Below are positions 16,819-23,421 of a stretch of 64,000 bases of DNA, in pieces. The position numbers and the translations under genes were made by a program. This DNA comes from Lachnospiraceae bacterium UBA3820 (GTDB taxonomy: Bacteria; Bacillota; Clostridia; Lachnospirales; Lachnospiraceae), in contig DFDU01000009.1 in the NCBI GenBank assembly GCA_002369325.1, positions 1 through 64,000 on the forward strand, written 5' to 3'. Numbering within the stretch: position 1 is the first letter of the stretch; the number at the start of each line of letters is the position of its first letter. Below the pieces are notes generated by a model that did no database searches, was not told where the DNA came from, and saw only the letters and a list, made by a program, of their open reading frames with translations.

Positions 16819-17523
16819 TTATTCACATTTAACCATGGTTCCGGTAAACTGACCTGATACAGTTTTAATTATACTGTTTTCTTCATTTAATCCGAAAAGC
16901 ATCATCGGCATCTTGTTCTCCATGGCAAGTACTGCAGCCGCAAGATCTATAACTCCGAGTTTCTTGTCAATTATCTCGTTTATATCAAGATAGTCATATT
17001 TTTTAGCATCCGGATTTAATTTAGGATCACTGTCATAAACACCATCTATAGCCTTTGCCATAAGTATCGCATCGCACTCGACTTCAACAGCCATAAGAAC
17101 CGTTGCGGTATCGGTTGAAAAATAAGGATGTCCGGTTCCCCCCGCAAAAAATACGACCTCTCCGTTTTCAAGATATTCAATCGCCTTATCTTTATTAAAC
17201 AATTCAGTCATACTTCCGCACATAAACGGTGTCATTATATGTGATTTAATTCCATGTCTTCTTAATGCATCCGAGGTATAAAGACAATTCATAACCGTTG
17301 CAAGCATTCCTATCTGGTCAGCTTTAACTCTTTCCATATGCTCAGAGGTTCTTCCTCTCCAGAAATTGCCTCCTCCGATAACTATACTTACCTGTATACC
17401 TTTATCAATTACCTCTTTTATCTGCTTTGATACCTCAACTACTGTCTCGTCATCAAATCCGGTTTTCTTATCACCGGCAAGAGCCTCTCCGCTGAGCTTT
17501 AGTAATATTCTTTTCATTTCCAA
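16819..17523 (-). CDS. pyrH: UMP kinase
   Basis: PyrH phosphorylates UMP to UDP; bacterial UMP kinases are hexamers activated by GTP and inhibited by UTP. The amino-acid-kinase fold is clear: RILLKLSGEALAG at the N-terminus, VIGGGNFWRG, DALRRHGI, FAGGTGHPYFSTDTA and AKAIDGVYDSDP. The TTG at 17523 is taken as start since AGGAGA lies about 9 bases upstream; the in-frame ATG two codons later is an alternative (16 bases from the SD). Unlike the common rpsB-tsf-pyrH-frr order, here a bactofilin gene precedes pyrH by 13 bases. Confidence 0.97.
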   Translation of the reverse strand: MEMKRILLKLSGEALAGDKKTGFDDETVVEVSKQIKEVIDKGIQVSIVIGGGNFWRGRTSEHMERVKADQIGMLATVMNCLYTSDALRRHGIKSHIMTPFMCGSMTELFNKDKAIEYLENGEVVFFAGGTGHPYFSTDTATVLMAVEVECDAILMAKAIDGVYDSDPKLNPDAKKYDYLDINEIIDKKLGVIDLAAAVLAMENKMPMMLFGLNEENSIIKTVSGQFTGTMVKCE

Positions 17524-17536
17524 GCCAATTCATCTC

Positions 17537-18703
17537 CTATTCAAAAAAACTCTTTACATCTATCTCGGAATAACACTGTGAACAACGTCCCTCAATAACA
17601 GCACCGTTATTTATCTGAACCGAACGTGACTTTATATCACCCATTATTACCGCAGTCGAATCAACTATAACAGGTCCCTTTACATCTATATCACCATTTA
17701 CCGCACCTGCTATAACAGCCGAGGTTGCCGAAATATTTCCAACTACAACCGTGCCAACTCCAATCTTGACACTTCCTTCCGATAATATCTCGCCTTTAAG
17801 CTTTGCTGCATTGGCATATATCTCACCTGCAACGATATTTCCCTGAACGGTTCCGCCAATTATAAGCTTTCCACCGCACTTAACATCTCCCTCAACGGTA
17901 CCTATTACATCAATTCCTCCGTCTGTTTCGATATTACCCTTTATGGTGGTTCCCTTTGTTATGTATGTTGTATCATCGGCAAGAATACTATTTGCTTCCT
18001 GTTCTTTTTCCGCTGTTGTCTCTTCCTCATTTATCTTTTCTTCTATATCAGCCATACCTGCCTCCTCATATTCATCGCTATCTCCGTTTTCATTTCTGTT
18101 ATTTATAGCTGTTTCGACAGCCGCATTTAAATCCATATTCTCAAGGTTATTTGCCTCAGGTTCGAGAACCTTTGCATCCTCAGTATTTTCAAGCATATTA
18201 TCTTCATCCAGGGCATCAATTGCTTTAAGCTCGTCCTCACCGTATTCTTCGGCTGTTTCCTGATATTGTTCTGATGCTTCTTCCGCCTTTTCATCCGCAT
18301 CGGTCGGATTCTCAACCTCCTCAGGCGGCAAAGCTTCAAGGATTTCCTCTTCAACTACCGTCTCGGTTTCCTCAAATCCGTTTATCACATCTTCTATCTT
18401 TTCATCCTCATCCGTTACTATTTCGGCCTGTGGAATATTATCAAACGAATCATTTTCCGATTCATGCTCGATAATTTCAGGTTCTCTGTCCTTAATTTCT
18501 TCCTCAATATTTTTCTCAAAACTATCTATATTGATATCATCGATATTTTCCAGCATATCCTCAGGAGCAACATCCATATCATCACTGTCAAATGTATTGA
18601 CTATATCTTCGTCATCATACTCGTTAGCAAGCTCATCTTTATCCGGCATAAGCTCATTAACGGCCTGTGCAAAATCACGTTTAAAATCTTTAAAAAATCC
18701 CAT
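17537..18703 (-). CDS. Bactofilin-family protein with long acidic N-terminus
   Basis: The C-terminal part (about residues 246-388) is a bactofilin (DUF583) beta-helix, with the regular pattern GxIxxxG in TTIKGNIET, TVEGDVKCGG, TVQGNIVAGE and so on. Bactofilins polymerise into cytoskeletal filaments tied to the membrane and cell shape. The first 20 residues (MGFFKDFKRDFAQAVNELMP) may form an amphipathic membrane-binding helix. Residues 25-240 are extremely Glu/Asp-rich without visible domains, longer than in typical bactofilins, which often have short disordered tails. CAGGAGG precedes the ATG and a good promoter lies upstream, so this gene opens the operon leading to polC. Confidence 0.85.
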   Translation of the reverse strand: MGFFKDFKRDFAQAVNELMPDKDELANEYDDEDIVNTFDSDDMDVAPEDMLENIDDINIDSFEKNIEEEIKDREPEIIEHESENDSFDNIPQAEIVTDEDEKIEDVINGFEETETVVEEEILEALPPEEVENPTDADEKAEEASEQYQETAEEYGEDELKAIDALDEDNMLENTEDAKVLEPEANNLENMDLNAAVETAINNRNENGDSDEYEEAGMADIEEKINEEETTAEKEQEANSILADDTTYITKGTTIKGNIETDGGIDVIGTVEGDVKCGGKLIIGGTVQGNIVAGEIYANAAKLKGEILSEGSVKIGVGTVVVGNISATSAVIAGAVNGDIDVKGPVIVDSTAVIMGDIKSRSVQINNGAVIEGRCSQCYSEIDVKSFFE

Positions 18704-18751
18704 TTTTTTCCTCCTGTATTATAATTCTGATGTTAAATACATATCTTTTTG

Positions 18752-18780
18752 ATTATACATCAATACACATATTAAATCAA
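18752..18780 (-). promoter_or_regulatory. Promoter of the bactofilin-to-polC operon
   Basis: TTGATT (18775-18780) and TATAAT (18752-18757) with 17-base spacing on the minus strand, about 50 bases before the bactofilin ATG. The -35 box overlaps the stop of the upstream hydrolase gene. Confidence 0.65.
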
Positions 18781-19328
18781 TTCAAAAAGCCTTTATAAAG
18801 CTTTACTATTACCATCAAAATCGCGAATGTAATATTGATATCATTCTCCGACTCAAGTGAATGTCCGACGTCGTCAAATTGTTTTAATGCCACATCCTGC
18901 TCGACACAATAAATCTTAAGTCTCCTGCTGTCAAGAAACCTGTCGTTTTTTCCCGATACTACTATGCATTTTCCTCTCTTCATATACTTCAGTGCACTTT
19001 GAACCGGGGTAAGGAAAATATGCCTCACCCTGATTCTGTAAAACTCCTCAAAAAAACCTGCAAGAGTTGTACCCATACTTTTGGAAACAAATACGATATC
19101 CTCGTATATGGAAAAGTCTATCTTGTCAAGAACCTTTTTTATATAAGGCTTTGACTCTTCTATAAGTCCGTCTATGTCATTTTTATCTCCGGTCAGCTTG
19201 TAGTTATAGCCCAGCCTCACCACTTCATATTCCTTTTCTTCAAAAACCTTACCGGCATAATATAACAGCGGTTTATCAGTACTGTAATTCCTTCCCGGAA
19301 ATTCCACCATCAATTTTTTTTTGGCCAT
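18777..19328 (-). CDS. Small alpha/beta hydrolase-like protein
   Basis: A 183-residue protein with the marks of a compact alpha/beta hydrolase: a nucleophile elbow SKSMGT (Ser about 93-95) after the strand DIVFVS, an acid in VVSGKNDRF and a late His in FDDVGHSLE, in the right order for a Ser-Asp-His triad. The N-terminal MVEFPGRNYSTDKPLLYYA resembles dienelactone-hydrolase-like proteins lacking a large cap. No signal peptide is seen. GAGGTGATTTT precedes the ATG. It is the third gene after the HAD phosphatase and the PEP-binding protein, with a 41-base gap. Substrate unknown. Confidence 0.65.
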   Translation of the reverse strand: MAKKKLMVEFPGRNYSTDKPLLYYAGKVFEEKEYEVVRLGYNYKLTGDKNDIDGLIEESKPYIKKVLDKIDFSIYEDIVFVSKSMGTTLAGFFEEFYRIRVRHIFLTPVQSALKYMKRGKCIVVSGKNDRFLDSRRLKIYCVEQDVALKQFDDVGHSLESENDINITFAILMVIVKLYKGFLN

Positions 19329-19369
19329 AAAATCACCTCATGCCATAATCGCTTAATCCATTCCGTAAA

Positions 19370-21382
19370 TTACTTAAATTCGATTACATCAATATCTCCC
19401 ACATCAAATATAAGATCAGGCAAAACAAGATATGAATAAGCATGATACATATCTCGTCTGGATTGAATTATCTGAATATAAGAATCCCTGCTGTGATAAC
19501 TTATAAGTTCCTGAATCTCGAGATACGACATATCTTCCCTGTCTATTCCGTGGAGTTCCCCCACAACGGCAATCATATCAAGTATAAGACTTATGGATTT
19601 TATAAATTCAAATCTGAAGTATGCTTTATTTTTTATCATATCGGAAACAAGATTGATAAAATCCGTGTTTGTAATATCAAAGCCTATATCTCTTAGTGCT
19701 ATTGCAAGCTTCTTGTCATCCGGTCTGTATGCGTCTTTTTCATAACTGCCTTGAATTCTTTCGAATATCCCATCAAGTTTCATATGCTTATAGCAATCGG
19801 TTCTGACATCAAAGGTCTTCAGTCTTAAATGACCATACATCTTGTTAAATTCCTCTCTGTCAATATCACCGTGTATATATTGCATTATGTATTTTTCAAA
19901 TTTTGTTTCCTCTGTTTCGATTGAAGAAATAAACTTATATATTTCTTCCGATGTAAAATAACCTTTATCCGAAAGACTCTTTAACAAACTTCTTGCTATT
20001 ATATCGCAACGTGATTGTCTTATATATTGAAGTGCCCCGTATTTTTCGATTGCATTCATAAGATCATTTATATATTTATACACCTTCATGATATTTGTTT
20101 CCTTGAGTGGCGCATATGATCTTATCTCGTGGCGAAGCTCGGTAAGCTTGCTTAAGTCATCAAAATCTCTCTTATATACATCATCATATATGTTAAATAT
20201 ATTGGTCGTAACCTCATATAAGGCATCTGAGATTTCGGTTACTTCATCCTCCGTAAAACCTTTATCCAAAAGATCCTTAAGCTTATCCTTTGTTGCAAAG
20301 TCATAACAATTAAATATCAAATCCCTCTCAAGTCTTTCATGTAATTGCGGTCTGCTCTTTAATTTTGATATATAATATTCTTTAAGTTTAAATTTTATAT
20401 TTTCACTCAAATTATTCGGAGTAAGTCCCTCAATGGAATAATTTACCGATATATAAGGCTTGTTTCCGACCTTTTGCATTAATTCTTTTGCCTCATTGGC
20501 ATATCCGAGATGTCTGATACTTTCATTCCATTTTCCGGATGTTATCAACTCTTTATAAAGCGAACAATCAAGCGGTCTTGGATTAAGTCCCAAAATCTCC
20601 GCAGGCTTCCACCCCGCCATATCTGACAATACATGATTTGTGTCAAGATAATCGCATTTTGCAAATGATTTTGCATCATAAAACTCTTTATCAGTAAGTG
20701 CCATAGGTTTATCAAAAAGCTCTACCAACGGTCTCACCTGATAAATGACAACATTATCTATGGAATCAATTCCGAATTTTATCTCCAGTGCCTCTATATC
20801 TCCATATAATTCTTCTATCTCTTTAATGGCATTTATAAGGCTTAAAAATTCATAATCAAGGAATTCCTGAGATGTGTTTTTTGCAATCCATTTTGTTCTG
20901 CCATACTCGGTATCATCCTTAATGTTTCCGACAACCTCATAGTTAATCATATAATATGGTCTTTTGTATATAAAATCCCTTGTAAATGCAACACCGGAAA
21001 TTATTATATTCTCGGAATATCTTTGAATGAGTATCTGCTCATCAAAATAATCCGAAAGTTTGCTTTCGTCATTACCGGAATACATGTAAGCCATATTTTT
21101 TAATGCTTTTTCAACTTCCGATCTTTTTCCGGAGTTGATTGCATCACTTGAATCCAAATGAATTCTTTTGACATTATGAAAATTACCGTTATGCTTGAGG
21201 GAACTTCTGACTATAATATTGTCTCCGGAAAATTTTTCCTTTATCTGTTCATATACGTTATTGAAATTAACCAAAACTTCACTTACGTTTACACATACTA
21301 TGTCTTCAATATATGATTTTTTGACCAGGTCCTTCAATACAATAAGGGACTCTGCCTTTGTTAAAAGCATCGGATTATCCAT
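19370..21382 (-). CDS. PEP/pyruvate-binding (ATP-grasp-like) domain protein
   Basis: The first about 225 residues resemble the nucleotide-binding domain of PEP synthase and pyruvate phosphate dikinase: IIVRSSLKHNGN (Arg59-Ser-Ser) matches the VRSS signature, and VIYQVRPL near 220 matches its closing Q-x-RP motif. The remaining about 445 residues are mostly helical, with no visible phosphohistidine (swivelling) domain and no PEP-binding TIM barrel, so it cannot perform the whole PEP synthase cycle alone. A phosphotransfer to an unknown acceptor is possible, but this is inference. The second ATG is preferred (GAGG 7 bases upstream). Its neighbours are a HAD phosphatase and a hydrolase. Confidence 0.6.
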   Translation of the reverse strand: MDNPMLLTKAESLIVLKDLVKKSYIEDIVCVNVSEVLVNFNNVYEQIKEKFSGDNIIVRSSLKHNGNFHNVKRIHLDSSDAINSGKRSEVEKALKNMAYMYSGNDESKLSDYFDEQILIQRYSENIIISGVAFTRDFIYKRPYYMINYEVVGNIKDDTEYGRTKWIAKNTSQEFLDYEFLSLINAIKEIEELYGDIEALEIKFGIDSIDNVVIYQVRPLVELFDKPMALTDKEFYDAKSFAKCDYLDTNHVLSDMAGWKPAEILGLNPRPLDCSLYKELITSGKWNESIRHLGYANEAKELMQKVGNKPYISVNYSIEGLTPNNLSENIKFKLKEYYISKLKSRPQLHERLERDLIFNCYDFATKDKLKDLLDKGFTEDEVTEISDALYEVTTNIFNIYDDVYKRDFDDLSKLTELRHEIRSYAPLKETNIMKVYKYINDLMNAIEKYGALQYIRQSRCDIIARSLLKSLSDKGYFTSEEIYKFISSIETEETKFEKYIMQYIHGDIDREEFNKMYGHLRLKTFDVRTDCYKHMKLDGIFERIQGSYEKDAYRPDDKKLAIALRDIGFDITNTDFINLVSDMIKNKAYFRFEFIKSISLILDMIAVVGELHGIDREDMSYLEIQELISYHSRDSYIQIIQSRRDMYHAYSYLVLPDLIFDVGDIDVIEFK

Positions 21383-21404
21383 CATTAAACCTCAACAATA
21401 ATTT

Positions 21405-22214
21405 CTATAAAACAAATTTTTCTATAACTTCTACAAGCCCATCTTCTTCACATGAGCCGGTAATATAGTCAGCACAATCCTTAACCACCTGCTGTGCATT
21501 GGCCATTGCAACTCCTATACCGGCATACTTTACCATCGTTGCATCATTGAAACCGTCACCACAGCATATGGTTTTTTCTCTCGGTATATCCAAAAGCTTT
21601 AACAGCTCGGGAATTGTGGTGGATTTATCAACTCCGTTTGTTGTTATTTCGATAAAATAAGGTTCGGATCTAAAAACATTTATCTCAGGTGCAAACATTT
21701 TTTTAAGTTCCATTTCGCACCTTGGAGCCTTAACATTAGGTTCAGCCGTCATAAGACATTTTATCATATCGTAATTCACAAAAGAAAGAAAATCCTTAAC
21801 CCGCTTAAGCGGCATAAAATTAAGTCTTGCCTCATATTGCATATAATTGTCGGGCTCGGTACCGGTAATAACCATATCATCCTTATAGGTAACCAGACCC
21901 AATTCATTATCCAGTGCATATTCATATAAAGGCTTCATATATTTGTTTGGTATGCACTTTTCTATAACAGGTTTGCCTGTTTTGCAATCGACAATCATGC
22001 CTCCGTTAAATGCAATTGCATAACCGCCCTTTTTATCCATTTCCAGCTTCTCAACAAACTGCTTCATACCCGGATAAGGTCTCCCCGAGGCAAGAGCCAC
22101 TATATGCCCCATCTCCTGTATTTTCATTATGGCTTCAAAGGTACGCGGTGTTATTTCTTTCTTTGAATTAACCAAAGTTCCGTCTATATCAAGTATAAGT
22201 ATTTTTTTATCCAT
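21405..22214 (-). CDS. HAD-superfamily sugar-phosphate phosphatase (Cof type)
   Basis: A 269-residue Cof/YidA-like phosphatase. The four HAD motifs are present: ILDIDGTLVNS (nucleophile and acid Asp), ALASGRPYPG (Ser/Thr of motif II), KSTTIPELL with Lys (motif III) and CCGDGFNDATMVKYAG (metal-binding Asp). The C2 cap lies between motifs II and III. The start chosen is ATG giving MDKKILIL, because GGAGATAAAG immediately precedes it; an upstream in-frame extension of 14 codons has no SD. Family members hydrolyse sugar phosphates, FMN or PLP; the actual substrate is not deducible. It opens a three-gene group. Confidence 0.88.
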   Translation of the reverse strand: MDKKILILDIDGTLVNSKKEITPRTFEAIMKIQEMGHIVALASGRPYPGMKQFVEKLEMDKKGGYAIAFNGGMIVDCKTGKPVIEKCIPNKYMKPLYEYALDNELGLVTYKDDMVITGTEPDNYMQYEARLNFMPLKRVKDFLSFVNYDMIKCLMTAEPNVKAPRCEMELKKMFAPEINVFRSEPYFIEITTNGVDKSTTIPELLKLLDIPREKTICCGDGFNDATMVKYAGIGVAMANAQQVVKDCADYITGSCEEDGLVEVIEKFVL

Positions 22215-22246
22215 CTTTATCTCCGTCCGTTTTTCACACTTATTAT

Positions 22247-22275
22247 ATTTTAACACATCAAAGGTATGTAAACAA
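22247..22275 (-). promoter_or_regulatory. Candidate promoter of the HAD phosphatase group
   Basis: TTGTTT (22270-22275) and TAAAAT (22247-22252), 17 bases apart on the minus strand, ending about 33 bases before the ATG. Confidence 0.4.
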
Positions 22276-22284
22276 CAAAAAGTA

Positions 22285-22313
22285 TTGTGTTATCACCATA
22301 TAAAATGTATTAT
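22285..22313 (+). promoter_or_regulatory. Candidate promoter of the RlmH-like gene
   Basis: TTGTGT (22285-22290) and TATTAT (22308-22313), 17 bases apart on the plus strand, about 55 bases before the start of the RlmH-like gene. Confidence 0.45.
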
Positions 22314-22316
22314 TAA

Positions 22317-22337
22317 ATCAAATAATTATTATTTGAT
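22317..22337. promoter_or_regulatory. 21-bp palindrome in the leader of the RlmH-like gene
   Basis: ATCAAATAAT-T-ATTATTTGAT is a perfect dyad around one central base. It lies just after the predicted -10 box, the position of an operator, or at the 5' end of the transcript as an AU-only stem. Confidence 0.4.
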
Positions 22338-22368
22338 AAAAATATCAACAGGAACAGGGTTGCCGCAT

Positions 22369-22803
22369 ATGAATATCACACTTTATATAAATGAAAAAAA
22401 GATAGATTCCGGCTATCAGAAAGCTATTGATGAATACTTAAAACGTATCAGTGCTTTTATTAAAGCCGAAAAGAAGCTTTTCAAAAATATAAATGATATA
22501 AAAATCAAAAAAAGCAGTTTTGTTTTTATTTTAATATCCGGAAAAAACAGCATTACTTCAGAGGCTTTTGCAAAAAAAATAACTGAACTCAATCTATCAG
22601 GTTACTCATCAATTGACTTTATCATATCTGAAAACAAAGATATTATCAAAAAAATAACGGAAGCCTTAAATACTTCCGAAATTTCCTTTGAGTTTTTTTC
22701 AGTTTCATCCATGCAATTAAAACCGGACGCTCTTTGTACCGCTCTTTCAGAACAGATATACAGAGCATATACAATCAACAATCATATAAGCTATCATAAA
22801 TAA
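22369..22803 (+). CDS. Divergent RlmH-family protein (SPOUT fold) lacking the SAM loop
   Basis: A 144-residue paralogue of RlmH. The N-terminal helix YQKAIDEYLKRIS and the C-terminal EQIYRAYTINNHISYHK (128-144) match the conserved ends of RlmH closely. FVFILISGKN aligns with the central strand. But the SAM-binding GGSxG loop is replaced by IISENKD (85-91), the FPHQ segment by SSMQLKPDA, and about 25 residues of the middle are missing. It cannot bind SAM in the usual way. The start ATG (MNITLY) has an AGGAACAGGG upstream. The gene converges on rlmH and overlaps its end by 29 bp. Its likely role is as the non-catalytic half of a heterodimer with the RlmH at 22775; a decaying copy is less likely, given the intact tail. 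Confidence 0.75.
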   Translation: MNITLYINEKKIDSGYQKAIDEYLKRISAFIKAEKKLFKNINDIKIKKSSFVFILISGKNSITSEAFAKKITELNLSGYSSIDFIISENKDIIKKITEALNTSEISFEFFSVSSMQLKPDALCTALSEQIYRAYTINNHISYHK

Positions 22804-23239
22804 TCTCAAGCAAAAGAACTCTCATTAACTGATGCGGAAAGGTCATATCCGATATACTAAGCTTATAATCGGCTCTTTTCACAACTTCATCGGAAAGTCC
22901 GAGAGAACCGCCTATTATCAAAACAAATGACTCTGCATAATTATTTTCGGCTTTATTATAAAGTTCTTTTAACATTATATTATCGGTCGGCTTTCCGTCT
23001 ATACAAAGAGCAACAACATAATCCTTCGGATTGATCAAAGAAAGAATCTTTTTCCCTTCCTTTTCCTTAATACTTTTCATGATGGCAGGTCCTGCATTTT
23101 CAGGGATACTTTCATCCATAACCTCTGCAAGATTTATTTTTTTCTTCGGCAGACAATTAATTTCCCTAATCAGTTCGTCTATCTTATCTCTGTAGAACTT
23201 TTCCTTCACTTTTCCGACAGTAATAAGCTTTATTTCCAA
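22775..23239 (-). CDS. rlmH: 23S rRNA (pseudouridine1915-N3)-methyltransferase, tail-less
   Basis: RlmH methylates the pseudouridine at 1915 in helix 69 of 23S rRNA on the 70S ribosome. This 154-residue copy keeps the knot features: YVVALCIDGK, VLIIGGSLGLSDEV (SAM loop, 106-119) and SDMTFPHQLMR (130-140). The end is wrong: after RVLLLE the canonical EQ-x-YRA...YHK is replaced by IIYDSLYDC and a stop, so the conserved tail is absent. No reading frame downstream restores it. The start is TTG with AGGAG 7 bases upstream (MEIKLITVGK). It overlaps the convergent RlmH-like gene, which has the intact tail, by 29 bp. A 28-codon ORF ends inside its SD. Confidence 0.88.
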   Translation of the reverse strand: MEIKLITVGKVKEKFYRDKIDELIREINCLPKKKINLAEVMDESIPENAGPAIMKSIKEKEGKKILSLINPKDYVVALCIDGKPTDNIMLKELYNKAENNYAESFVLIIGGSLGLSDEVVKRADYKLSISDMTFPHQLMRVLLLEIIYDSLYDC

Positions 23240-23249
23240 TATTTTTCTC

Positions 23250-23336
23250 CTATTTCTTATTTTCTTTACTTAAAGTTGTCATTCTTGTCATACTTTGTTC
23301 ATAATTTAGGTTTATATTTAATTTAAAGTTTTTCAT
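23250..23336 (-). CDS. Small ORF (28 codons) coupled to rlmH
   Basis: ATG at 23336 with GAGAGG about 5 bases upstream opens a 28-residue frame (MKNFKLNINLNYEQ..., ending SKENKK) whose TAG stop forms part of the AGGAG SD of rlmH. The product is polar, without a membrane segment or a known motif. A TATAAT-like box lies at 23352-23357. It may be a translated leader that couples to rlmH, or a small protein. No family is recognised. Confidence 0.4.
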   Translation of the reverse strand: MKNFKLNINLNYEQSMTRMTTLSKENKK

Positions 23337-23368
23337 AAATCCTCTCTTTAAATTATATAATTTTGGTT

Positions 23369-23404
23369 AATAAAATGCCGGTTTTGTTCTACCGGCATTT
23401 TATT
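23369..23404. terminator. Strong terminator after putP
   Basis: Perfect 14-bp stem (AATAAAATGCCGGT / ACCGGCATTTTATT) with an 8-base loop; the arm ends give T-rich tails in both directions. It lies 17 bases after the putP stop on the minus strand and closes the long yicC-putP gene run. Confidence 0.9.
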
Positions 23405-23421
23405 ATTTATATATTTAATTC

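Noticed and set aside
22775..22860. Frameshift or sequencing error as the cause of the tail-less RlmH
   Set aside because: None of the other frames on that strand encodes anything like the YRA...YHK tail. The sequence there instead encodes the conserved tail of the opposite gene.
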